Assembly: GCA_003222195.1 (NCBI GenBank)
Contig: QHVB01000041.1
Span: 1 to 33,338 of the forward strand
Length of the DNA stretch: 33,338 nucleotides
DNA from: Gemmatimonadota bacterium
GTDB lineage: Bacteria; Gemmatimonadota; Gemmatimonadetes; Gemmatimonadales; GWC2-71-9
Direction: 5' to 3'
Part shown: positions 21,706-29,076 of the stretch, piece after piece
Layout: every line of letters begins with the position of its first letter
How positions within the stretch are numbered: the first letter of the stretch is position 1
Translations under genes and position numbers: made by a program
The notes under the pieces: generated by a model
Databases searched by the model: none
What the model was told of the DNA's origin: nothing
The model's input: only the letters and a program-made list of their open reading frames with translations

Positions 21706-23739
21706 ATGCGTCTCTCCTCGCTCGCCCGGATCGCCGGGCTTCTCGTACTCACCTCGTGTAACACTGTCGTCGACACCGGCCAGCCAGTGGGTCCACTCTC
21801 GCTGTCGGTCGTGTCCGGCAACAACCAGAGCGGACCACCTGGGACGGAGTTGCCGAATCCGCTCGTCGCGCTCGTGGAGGACTCGCGCAGCCACGCCGTG
21901 AAAGGGCAGATCGTCAATTTCGTCGTGGTCGCGGGCGGCGGCAGCGTCTTCGCCGGTGCCGCGATCACGGGCGGTGATGGCATCGCCCAGGAACGCTGGA
22001 CCCTCGGTCTCTCGGGACCGCAACAGGTCGAAGCACGCGCCGTCGACAATGCAACAGGTGCGAAGCTCACGTTCGCGGTCTTCACCGCGACGCTGACCGA
22101 TGTCCAACCGCCTGTCGTGACCAATGTGGCAACGTCACCTCCGAATCCGGTCGCAGGCAGCCCGTTCGACCTGACCGCGGTCGTGAACGACGCTGCTACG
22201 GGCGGCTCGAACATCGCGGCGGCGACCTATACGATCGATGGCGGTCCACCGGTCGCGATGGTCGCGCAGGACGGCGCGTTCGATCAGCCAACCGAAGCGG
22301 TGCTGGCCCACGTGCCGCCGTTCGCGGCCGGCGGTTCGCACACCTTCTGCGTGACCGGCAGAGATGCCGCCGGGAACGTGAGCAGTCCGAGCTGCATCAC
22401 GGTGGTCGTCGCCGAGGCCGCGATTTACGTCAGTCCCGCGGGCGACGATGCGGCGAGCGGCACGCGGGCCGCGCCGCTCAAGACCATCGGTGCGGCGCTC
22501 GCGCTGGCTGGCACATCCGGTAAGAACAGAGTGAACGTCGCGCAGGGCACCTATCCAGAGAATGTGCAGCTGCGCTCCGGGATCAGTGTGTACGGCGGTT
22601 ACGATCCCGCAACCTGGACGCGCGCGCCGGCGATCTCCATCACGACGATCGGCCCCGGACCCGCCATTACGGCCGTTGCGATGCAGGGCGACAACGTGAC
22701 GGGAGTGACCATCGACGGCTTCACCATCCGGAGCGGCGACGCGGTCGTTTCCCGAGAGAGCGCCTACGGGATCGTGTTGACGAGCAGCGTGGCGACGATC
22801 TCGGGGAATCACATCATCGCGGGCAACGGCGTGGGCGGCCGGAACGGCTTCGATGGTGGCCCGGGACAGAATGGCGTCACCGGATCCAATGGCCAGCCGG
22901 GCCAGCTCAGCGGCCCCTCAGGTTTAGGCGGTGTGGGTGGCGTGCTCATGTGTTTTGGCAGCTCCGCCAGCGGCGGCGCGGGAGGTGATGGTGGGGATCC
23001 CGGCCTGGCCGGTCAAGACGGCGGGTCCGGCTTTGGACCCACTCCGGGCGCTGGGGGAGTCGGGGGGGCCGGCGGCGTCTCGAGCCCGCTGCCTCCAGGT
23101 CAAGACGGCGCGAGTCCCCTGAACGGCGGTTCTGGCGTTGGTGGTTTTTCCGGCGCCGACTTCGGCGGCTTTTCCTTCGGACGCTACACCACGGCGGACG
23201 GCGGGACTGGCCAGCTCGGCCAACGCGGTGGGGGCGGCGGGGGCGGCGGGGGCGGGGGCGGGCTCAATGCCTTTCTCCTCACCGGCGGCGGCAACGGCGG
23301 CGGTGGTGGTGGAAGCGGCGGTTGCGCGGGGACGGGCGGTGGTGGCGGTGGTGGTGCTGGCGGCTCGTTCGGCATCGTCGGGGTAGCGTCGACCTTGACC
23401 ATCACCGGCAACACGATCGAGACGGGGAACGGCGCTGCCGGCGGCGCGGGCGGCAGTGGTGCCCCGGGTGGCGCCGGCGCGACTGGTGGCCTCGGCGCGA
23501 CGAATGATGCGCCGCAAGTTGGCGCCGGCGGCAACGGCGGCGCGGGTGGGTCTGGTGGTGCCGGCGGCCCGGGCGGTGGTGGCGGCGGCGGTCCCACCAT
23601 CGGCATCGCCTTCCATGGCGGCACGGTCACGGAAAGCGGCAACAGCTTCGCGCTCGGCGCCGCCGGCGTGGGTGGAGCGTCTCCACAGGGCGGCAATGTG
23701 GGTAACACGGGACGTCGCACGACAGTCTTTAGTTTTTAG
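21706..23739 (+). CDS. lipoprotein with Ig-like domains, beta-helix and a glycine-rich (PGRS-like) C-terminus
   Basis: The 677-aa protein starts at ATG 21706 behind TAGGAGGAG; a longer frame from 21541 lacks a signal and is rejected. It has a lipoprotein signal (LARIAGLLVLTSC; Cys about 18). Residues about 25-130 and 135-240 look like two Ig-like/invasin-type domains (for example QIVNFVVVAGGGSVF, ATYTIDGGPP). Residues about 245-370 start with YVSPAGDDAASGTRAAPLKT, typical of DUF1565/beta-helix proteins. From about 375 the chain is dominated by GG-A and GG-G tracts, including runs of nine or more Gly, interrupted by one beta-helix rung (TITGNTIETGNG). It is probably displayed on the outer surface. 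The stop TAG coincides with repeat module A. Confidence 0.85.
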   Translation: MRLSSLARIAGLLVLTSCNTVVDTGQPVGPLSLSVVSGNNQSGPPGTELPNPLVALVEDSRSHAVKGQIVNFVVVAGGGSVFAGAAITGGDGIAQERWTLGLSGPQQVEARAVDNATGAKLTFAVFTATLTDVQPPVVTNVATSPPNPVAGSPFDLTAVVNDAATGGSNIAAATYTIDGGPPVAMVAQDGAFDQPTEAVLAHVPPFAAGGSHTFCVTGRDAAGNVSSPSCITVVVAEAAIYVSPAGDDAASGTRAAPLKTIGAALALAGTSGKNRVNVAQGTYPENVQLRSGISVYGGYDPATWTRAPAISITTIGPGPAITAVAMQGDNVTGVTIDGFTIRSGDAVVSRESAYGIVLTSSVATISGNHIIAGNGVGGRNGFDGGPGQNGVTGSNGQPGQLSGPSGLGGVGGVLMCFGSSASGGAGGDGGDPGLAGQDGGSGFGPTPGAGGVGGAGGVSSPLPPGQDGASPLNGGSGVGGFSGADFGGFSFGRYTTADGGTGQLGQRGGGGGGGGGGGGLNAFLLTGGGNGGGGGGSGGCAGTGGGGGGGAGGSFGIVGVASTLTITGNTIETGNGAAGGAGGSGAPGGAGATGGLGATNDAPQVGAGGNGGAGGSGGAGGPGGGGGGGPTIGIAFHGGTVTESGNSFALGAAGVGGASPQGGNVGNTGRRTTVFSF

Positions 23740-23788
23740 CCAGTTCGCTGCGCCAAGAACGCGGTTTGGATTCACAGGCTAAAGCCTG
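23737..23788. repeat. degenerate repeat module A joined to module C
   Basis: TAGCCAGTTCGCTGCGCCA (23737-23755) is a decayed module A, carrying the stop codon of the preceding gene. Module C, CAGGCTAAAGCCTG (23775-23788), follows directly, and the terminator module B is missing. Compare the full order A-B-C-D-E at 26848-26987. Confidence 0.75.
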
Positions 23789-23794
23789 CGCTCG

Positions 23795-23968
23795 GCCGTC
23801 ATCCAAGCGGAGCGGGCGGGGGGGCGGATCGAGATCCTGGCCGGCGGCGGGATCGACGGGGAGAATGTCGCTCGGCTGGTGAAAGCGACGGGCGTGCGCG
23901 AAGTGGATTTCAGTGCGAAGGACGCGGAGAAGGTAAGGAAAGTGGTACGTAGTTTGTCCGTGCCCTGA
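23795..23968 (+). pseudogene. C-terminal remnant of a CutC-like copper homeostasis protein
   Basis: The 57-codon fragment reads AVIQAERAGGRIEILAGGGI, then DGENVARLVKATGVREVDFS, then AKDAEKVRKVVRSLSVP and TGA. RIEILAGGGI and TGVREV-FSA are characteristic of the CutC TIM-barrel end, where family members are about 240 aa. The N-terminal three quarters are absent, and the fragment begins exactly where repeat module C ends, so the repeat junction marks the loss. No start codon is present. The stop lies in the palindrome GCCCTGAAGGGC. It is too short to be functional. Confidence 0.75.
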
Positions 23969-23999
23969 AGGGCCGGCTCGGCGAGGCATTGCCCTTTTT
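23962..23999 (+). terminator. palindrome module F and possible terminator
   Basis: GCCCTGAAGGGC (23962-23973) is a short palindrome shared with 32475-32486 and preceded in both by GTCCGT. AAGGGC...GCCCTT followed by TTTTA also gives a 6-bp stem with a U-tract on the plus strand, ending at the convergent kinase stop. Confidence 0.5.
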
Positions 24000-26613
24000 A
24001 ATTCGCCCGAGCAACGAGCCTTTGGAACCGCGGATTGCGTCGCAGCGGGTCGAAGGTCGGATCGATCTTCAGCCACCCGGGAGACAGATAGTACGGCATC
24101 GCCAGCAACGGCTCGAGCCGATCGAGCGCCTTCTCCCGCTCATTCGCGAGGATGTAGATGCGCACGAGCTGGTGCTGGATGTATGGTCCGAGGTCCGCAT
24201 CCTGCGCGATCGGCCGTAGCGCGACCGCGTGCTCACCTTCCCGTTTCGCCTCGGCGTAGCGGCCAAGATAGGCGAGGGCCAAGGCGAGGGCGACGCGTTG
24301 CGCGGCGTCGTTGGGCGATGCTTGGACGTGTTGCGCGAACGTGATCCGCGCCGTGTCGGCGAAGGCTCGTATCCGGGCCGTGTCTCCGCGCAAGGCGTAC
24401 GTCTGCGCGAGCACAATTCCCCACTGGGCCCGATCCCCATCGAACGCGTTGGGCGTGAGCCGCAGCAGCAAGGCTTGCTGCGTGTCGTCGAGCACCCACA
24501 TGAGGTCGCCGAAGGTCGCCATATAGGCCACGAGCGCGGAGGGGTCAACGTCTTTCGAGGCGGTTTGGAGGACGGCTCGCGCTGCGGCAAGGTCCCCGCG
24601 GCCGAGCAGCGCCATCACCTTTCCCTCGAGCAGATCGAGATTCGCGGGCGCGAAGGCAAGCCCCTTGTCGAAGGCCTCGAGGGCCTCGGCGTAGCGCCGC
24701 AGGTAAGTCAGACGCACCCCCAATACAAACGCTGTCGCGACCGACCGCGGATCGAGCCGGTCGGCTTGGCGGATATGATCCAGCGCCGTTTCCCACCGGC
24801 CGAGACCCCATTCGGCGCGAGAGAGGGCCGAGAGGACGTCCGCGCTGCCGGGGGCGAGGTGGTAGCCTTGGGCTAACTGCTCGAGCGCCATGACCTTGTC
24901 CCCCAAGACCAGGCTGTAATAGGCGCCCAGGGCCTGGTGGCCAGCGGGGCCGTTCGGAGCCAGCGCCAGCGCGCGCTGCGCCGCGCCGTAGGCCGCCGCC
25001 GCATCGGCCGGCTTCGCGGAAATGAACGCGTACAACGCCGAGTGGGTGCGCGAGAGCTGGGCCCAGGCCTGGGCGAAGGTCGAATCGAGGGCTACAGCCT
25101 GTTCGTAATACGGCACGGCCCGCCGTAGGTCCAGCGGATTCCCGGTGTTGTTCTGAAACACTGCCTCTCCGTGCAGGAACGCGTCGTAGGCGGCGAGGTT
25201 TGCCGTGGGCCGCGCGGCGAGCCGCTGCTGCGCGGTGGCGCCCAGCGCGACGTCGAGCGCCTGCGCGACGCGGCTGGCAATGTCGGATTGCACCTGGAAA
25301 ATGTCCGTCGGCTCGGCGTCGAAGGACTGCTGCCATTTGCTGATGGGCGCGGAGCGGCCGCGCACCTCTACCAACTCGGGACTGACGTGCACGGTCACGT
25401 GACCGCCCGGCCCTTTCTGCCAGCGCACCGTGGCGGTCAGGAGATACTGCGCGCCGAGCTCTTGCGCGATCTGTTGCGGCGGCTTGGTCGTCCTCTTGAA
25501 CGGGGTCGAGCTTGCGCGCCCGATGACCTCGAGTCCGGCCAATCCGGCGAGCTTGCCACGCACCTCATCGGCCATGCCGTCGGCGAAATACTCTTGCTCC
25601 GGACTCCCGAGGTTTTCGAACGGCAGCACCGCGAGGACTCGCTCAGCGCCATCGGCTCCTGCTCGGGTGCGTCGCCAGGCGAATAGAACGCCGACACCGA
25701 TTAGAAAACCCACGAGCAGCATCGCGAACAGGGGCCGACGCCGCACTGAACCGCTCACGGCCTCGTCGAGCGCCCGCGCGAAATCAGCCGCGCTCGGATA
25801 GCGATCGCGGGGCGTGACCGCCAGCGCTCGGCGGAGCACGGCATCGAGCGCACCGGCCACATGCCTGGGCTTCGTAATTCGGGAGGACGGCGGCTCGCCC
25901 GTGAGCATCTCGTACAGCACGCTGGCAAGCGAGTAGACGTCGCTCGAGGGATCGAGATCGCGCGCGCCGCTCGCCTGCTCGGGGCTCATGTATGCGGGCG
26001 TCCCGACGGCGATGCCCGTGTTGGTGAGGCGGGTCTCGGCGTCCAGAGCGCGCGCGATGCCGAAGTCCGCCACCAGCGCGTGAGTGCCCGTGAGCATGAT
26101 GTTCTCGGGTTTCACATCGCGATGAACGATCCCGTGGCGGTGGGCGTAGTCGAGCGCCTCGGCCGTCTCCCGCGCGATCCGCAGGGCGTCCTCTACGGGA
26201 AGTTGATGCTCGCGTTCCAGCCGATCGCGAAGCGTCTCGCCTTCCACGAAAGGCATCGTGAACCACAGCTCACCGGCCGCCTCACCCGAATCGTGCACCG
26301 ACAGGATGTGGGGATGCTGCAGGCGGGCGGCCAGCAGGATTTCCTGTTGGAAGCGTTCGGATCCGAGCGCCGCGGCGATCTCCGGGTGGAGTAGCTTGAG
26401 CGCGACCGGACGGTCGTGCTTGAGATCGTGGGCGAGATAGACCGTCGCCATCCCGCCGCGCCCCAGCTCCCGGTCGAGGCGGTAGCGGTTGGCGAGGGCG
26501 GCACGCAGGCGGGTATACCGGTCGGGCAGCGAGGGCTCGGTTTGGGTGACGTCGCAAGAATAGAGACCAGAGCGGGACTGAGCTAGAGCCCGGCGTTGAA
26601 TTGATGCCTCCAT
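23998..26613 (-). CDS. Ser/Thr protein kinase with TolB-like and TPR output region
   Basis: The 871-aa protein is placed at ATG 26613; the frame runs back to 26739 but would cross the tRNA gene. Kinase: GRGGMATVYLA loop (51-61), Lys73, HRD (164-166), DFG (183-185) and GTPAYMSPEQ. A membrane span lies at about 295-312 (FAMLLVGFLIGVGVLFAW). After it comes a TolB/adenylate-cyclase-associated segment (VLAVLPFENLGSPEQEYFADGM, about 327-348). The rest, to the end, is TPR-like helical pairs (for example VPYYEQAVALDSTFAQAWAQL). This combination, kinase-membrane span-TPR, is common in Gemmatimonadota and Acidobacteriota and is thought to sense outside conditions. Its targets are unknown. All catalytic residues are present. 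Confidence 0.92.
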   Translation of the reverse strand: MEASIQRRALAQSRSGLYSCDVTQTEPSLPDRYTRLRAALANRYRLDRELGRGGMATVYLAHDLKHDRPVALKLLHPEIAAALGSERFQQEILLAARLQHPHILSVHDSGEAAGELWFTMPFVEGETLRDRLEREHQLPVEDALRIARETAEALDYAHRHGIVHRDVKPENIMLTGTHALVADFGIARALDAETRLTNTGIAVGTPAYMSPEQASGARDLDPSSDVYSLASVLYEMLTGEPPSSRITKPRHVAGALDAVLRRALAVTPRDRYPSAADFARALDEAVSGSVRRRPLFAMLLVGFLIGVGVLFAWRRTRAGADGAERVLAVLPFENLGSPEQEYFADGMADEVRGKLAGLAGLEVIGRASSTPFKRTTKPPQQIAQELGAQYLLTATVRWQKGPGGHVTVHVSPELVEVRGRSAPISKWQQSFDAEPTDIFQVQSDIASRVAQALDVALGATAQQRLAARPTANLAAYDAFLHGEAVFQNNTGNPLDLRRAVPYYEQAVALDSTFAQAWAQLSRTHSALYAFISAKPADAAAAYGAAQRALALAPNGPAGHQALGAYYSLVLGDKVMALEQLAQGYHLAPGSADVLSALSRAEWGLGRWETALDHIRQADRLDPRSVATAFVLGVRLTYLRRYAEALEAFDKGLAFAPANLDLLEGKVMALLGRGDLAAARAVLQTASKDVDPSALVAYMATFGDLMWVLDDTQQALLLRLTPNAFDGDRAQWGIVLAQTYALRGDTARIRAFADTARITFAQHVQASPNDAAQRVALALALAYLGRYAEAKREGEHAVALRPIAQDADLGPYIQHQLVRIYILANEREKALDRLEPLLAMPYYLSPGWLKIDPTFDPLRRNPRFQRLVARAN

Positions 26614-26674
26614 CGTTCGTTCGATACGCCTCAATTCACATTGTTCGCCCATCGTACCGCGCGGGCGGCAGCGC

Positions 26675-26690
26675 GTGCGAAGTCTTCGCA
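26675..26690 (+). other. inverted repeat 10 nt upstream of the tRNA, complementary to its anticodon arm
   Basis: TGCGAAG-T-CTTCGCA (26676-26690) is a perfect 7-bp palindrome. In addition GTGCGAAGTC (26675-26684) is the exact reverse complement of tRNA bases 26730-26739 (GACTTCGCAC), so the primary transcript could pair with its own anticodon arm. Confidence 0.6.
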
Positions 26691-26700
26691 GCCATGAGGT

Positions 26701-26784
26701 GCTGGTGTGGCGAAACTGGTAAACGCGGAGACTTCGCACGTCTCTGGGCTCACGCCCTTGCGGGTTCGAATCCCGCCACCAGCA
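26701..26784 (+). tRNA. tRNA with leucine-type (class II) body and alanine anticodon CGC
   Basis: Folding by hand gives a perfect cloverleaf: acceptor GCTGGTG/CACCAGC (7 bp), D stem GCG/CGC with loop AAACTGGTAAA, anticodon stem GAGAC/GTCTC with loop TTCGCAC, a long variable arm T-GGGC-TCAC-GCCC-TT, T arm GCGGG-TTCGAAT-CCCGC and discriminator A. The D arm and the 15-nt variable arm match bacterial tRNA-Leu position by position. The anticodon is CGC, which reads Ala GCG, and the loop TTCGCAC is the usual loop of tRNA-Ala(CGC). CCA is not encoded (TCC follows). LeuRS of E. coli does not read the anticodon, so leucylation is possible (inference). No clear promoter is seen upstream, so expression is uncertain. 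Confidence 0.88.
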
Positions 26785-26832
26785 TCCCCGCTACCCGTTG
26801 ACTCGGCGCAGGTGATCGCCGATGTTTTACGT

Positions 26833-26850
26833 ACGTGCGAGGTCTCCGCG
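26833..26850 (+). other. 18-nt sequence complementary to the tRNA anticodon arm
   Basis: ACGTGCGAGGTCTCCGCG pairs with tRNA bases 26724-26741 over 18 positions: 17 Watson-Crick pairs and one G-U. It lies 49 nt beyond the tRNA 3' end and runs directly into repeat module A. It could compete with tRNA folding in the primary transcript, or be a trace of an inverted duplication. Confidence 0.65.
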
Positions 26851-26987
26851 TAGCCAGTTTCGCTACGCCAAAACGACAGCCGGGGAGCAATAGCTCTCCG
26901 GCTTTCGTGTTTTCACAGGCTAAAGCCTGCGCTCGGCAAACATTGTCCTTAAGGACAGCGCTCGCCGAGCACACCCTTCAGGGTGTG
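26848..26987. repeat. full mosaic palindromic repeat, modules A-B-C-D-E, including a terminator
   Basis: Module A: GCGTAGC-N7-GCTACGC hairpin followed by CAAAACGA (26848-26876). Module B: AGCCGGGGAGC-AATA-GCTCTCCGGCT then TTTCG (26878-26906), a Rho-independent terminator that can end the tRNA transcript. Module C: CAGGCTAAAGCCTG (26916-26929). Module D: TGTCCTTAAGGACA (26944-26957). Module E: CACACCCTTCAGGGTGTG (26970-26987). This is the only copy in the window with all five. Subsets occur elsewhere in the same order. Confidence 0.9.
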
Positions 26988-27001
26988 GAGGCCAGCCGCT
27001 G

Positions 27002-27007
27002 TATAAT
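27002..27007 (+). promoter_or_regulatory. -10 box TATAAT of the PhzF-like gene
   Basis: A consensus TATAAT ends 6 nt before the GTG start at 27014, with no Shine-Dalgarno, so the mRNA is probably leaderless. It lies 14 nt after repeat module E; no good -35 is seen. Confidence 0.7.
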
Positions 27008-27013
27008 TGAAGA

Positions 27014-27812
27014 GTGACGTCGATCCCGTATTACCACGTCGATGCGTTTACCAGCGCGCTATTCGCGGGCAATCCGGCCGGTGTGTGCATTCTTTCGGAC
27101 TTTCCGCCTGACCGGACGATGCTCCAGATCGCTGCCGAGAACCGCCATTCACAGACGGCGTTTGTCGTGCAGCGCGGCACCGCCGAGTTCGATTTGCGCT
27201 GGTTCTCACCGCTGGTCGAGGACGATCTCTGCGGGCACGCGACACTGGCGACCGCGACTGTGCTTGCGGCGCGGGCACGAAACCTGGCCGGTGCGATTCC
27301 AGACGCGCAGTGGCGAGCTGAGGGCGACGCGCAAGGGCGACTGGTTCGAGCTCGATTTTCCGGCGCGGCCCGCTGCGCCATGTGACCCTCCGGCGGCGCT
27401 GCTACCCGCGCTCGGGCTCAGCACGGCTCAGGTTTTCAAGGACACGCGCGACTATCTCGTGGTGGTCGAAAGCGCCAGGCAAGTCGCGGCGTTGAAACCG
27501 GATATCGAAGCGCTGGCGCGGATCGACATCGGGAACGGCGGCACGATCGTGACCGCGCCGGGCGACGGAGGGGGCGACTGCGACTACGTGGTGCGGTTCT
27601 TCGCCCCGTCCGTGGGCATTCCGGAGGATCCGGCGACTGGATCGATCACCTGCACGTTGGCGCCCTATTGGGCGGCGCGACACGGCAAGCGGGCGCTGCG
27701 GGCTCGGCAGCTCAGTCCGCGCGGCGGAGAGCTGCGCTGCGAATTGGCGGGTGACCGTGTGAAGATCGCAAGGCAGGCGCGGCTGTATTTACAGGGTACG
27801 ATCGCGATTTAG
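27014..27812 (+). pseudogene. PhzF-family isomerase, frameshifted
   Basis: The first part (GTG 27014 to about 27290) reads YYHVDAFTSALFAGNPAGVCIL, IAAENRHSQTAFVV and LRWFSPLVEDDLCGHATLAT. The second part continues in the +1 frame as VRFQTRSGELRATRKGDW, ELDFPARPAAP, DCDYVVRFFAPSVGIPEDPATGS and ends at 27812. Together they give a normal-length (about 265 aa) PhzF-like protein. One extra G in CCGG at about 27288-27291 explains the shift. In addition, the position of the catalytic Glu of PhzF (in LSET) is Gln here (HSQT). Both point to decay, though the shift could be a base-calling error. The stop lies just before repeat remnants. Confidence 0.8.
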
Positions 27813-27817
27813 CGGGC

Positions 27818-27878
27818 GGGCTTTCGTGTTTTCACAGGCTAAAGCCTGCGCTCGCCAAGACATTGTCCTTAGGATCCA
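27818..27878. repeat. repeat remnant: end of B, module C and truncated D
   Basis: GGCTTTCGTGTTTTCACAGG followed by CAGGCTAAAGCCTG (27835-27848) and a truncated D (ATTGTCCTTAGGATCC) copy the layout of 26901-26957. The 3' part of D and all of E are missing. The rest of the gap to 28050 (about 170 nt) contains ATTCCG-CCCT-CGGAAT and the leader of the next gene; no other feature was seen. Confidence 0.85.
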
Positions 27879-28050
27879 GTCGGCAGTTTATTGATACGGG
27901 CGTCCGTCAACGTTACACACTGGAGCGCAGGTTCCGTGGGAATCACGCCCCACCTGCCGCGCTCGGTCGACATTCCGCCCTCGGAATTGGCCTCATCACC
28001 CCTGGCATCGGCGTTGCACGCGTGTCATTCATCCGATCCAGGAGGAGTCC

Positions 28051-29022
28051 GTGAAGCGCTGCGCCGTCGCCACCGTAATCACCCTCGCGATCGCGGCATG
28101 TAGCCACGATTCGCCTAACGCACCCAACGCTTCGCCACCGCCCGGCTTTGCACAGACCTCGCACATCCACATCATGCCGCTCATCGGACACATGCGCCCC
28201 GGCTCAGCACCCGCACAGGGGCCCCAGGCGCCCACGGTGGACAACGGCATCTACTATCACGGCGGTCCCGTCATCCTCGCACAGAAGGTCGCCGCGATCT
28301 ATTGGTCCAGCAACACGATTTACGCGGGCGGGCCCGCCCCAGGCACGACCGGGCCCGGCTCGGCCGACGGGTCGGTGATCGGCTACTTCCTGAACAACCT
28401 CGGGGGGTCGCCCTACTACAACATCAACACGACCTACACCGACAGCGCGGGCACCGCTATTCAGAACAGCGTCACTTACACCGAGTTCTGGGCGTCCAAC
28501 ACCAACGTGCCACTGCCCATCGTGCCCGTCACCGACCTGCAGATGCAGAATCAGATCATCGCGGGCTTCACGAGCGGCCAGCTCACCTACGACCCAAGCA
28601 CGCTGTACCTGATCTTCAGCGACCAACTCGTCAATCTCGGCGGCGGCTTCGGGTCGGTATACTGCGCCTACCACGGCAACTTTACCTGGAACGGCAACGA
28701 CGTGAAATATGCCGCCATGCCGCACGACATCGATGTCTTCGACTGCAACGCCCTCTCGGGCTCGCCCAACGACGATGCCGCCGCCGACGCCGAGGTCAAC
28801 ACCCTGGCGCACGAGACTGAAGAGACCAACACCGACGAAGACCTCGATGCCTGGTACGACAACTCGGGCAACGAGAACGGCGACAAGTGCGCCTGGAACT
28901 TCGGCACGACCTACACAACGGCGAACGGCTCGACTGCGAACATGAAGATCGGCACGAAGGACTTCCTGGTGCAGCAGAACTGGGTCAACGCCAACGGCGG
29001 CGGGTGCAGGCTGAGTTGGTGA
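28051..29022 (+). CDS. EXORDIUM-like (phosphate-induced-protein-1-like) lipoprotein
   Basis: The 323-aa protein starts at GTG 28051 behind AGGAGGAG. It has a lipoprotein signal (VATVITLAIAAC; Cys at about 17). The body resembles the plant EXORDIUM/PHI-1 family and its bacterial relatives: YYHGGPVILAQKVAAIYW, VTDLQMQNQIIAGF, YLIFSDQLVNLGGGFGSVYCAYHG and a C-terminal LAHETEETNTDEDLDAWYDN and ENGDKCAWNFG. The HExEE-like stretch is placed like a metal site but the function is unproven. In plants EXO is extracellular and growth-linked; in bacteria its role is unknown. It lies alone, with convergent neighbour 29077. Confidence 0.72.
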   Translation: MKRCAVATVITLAIAACSHDSPNAPNASPPPGFAQTSHIHIMPLIGHMRPGSAPAQGPQAPTVDNGIYYHGGPVILAQKVAAIYWSSNTIYAGGPAPGTTGPGSADGSVIGYFLNNLGGSPYYNINTTYTDSAGTAIQNSVTYTEFWASNTNVPLPIVPVTDLQMQNQIIAGFTSGQLTYDPSTLYLIFSDQLVNLGGGFGSVYCAYHGNFTWNGNDVKYAAMPHDIDVFDCNALSGSPNDDAAADAEVNTLAHETEETNTDEDLDAWYDNSGNENGDKCAWNFGTTYTTANGSTANMKIGTKDFLVQQNWVNANGGGCRLSW

Positions 29023-29076
29023 CAAAGCCGATGTTGTATCGTGTCTCCCTGCCTTGAAGCCTGCCCAGAGCGCAGC

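Noticed and set aside
23184-23720. Proline-rich minus-strand frame
   Set aside because: It is the complement of the Gly-rich region of the lipoprotein gene; poly-Pro is a by-product.
22800-23720. Possible CRISPR or tandem repeat array
   Set aside because: Repeats are Gly codons with irregular units, not direct repeats with unique spacers.
26614-26739. Longer N-terminus of the TPR kinase
   Set aside because: It would run through the tRNA gene on the other strand and has no similarity to kinases.
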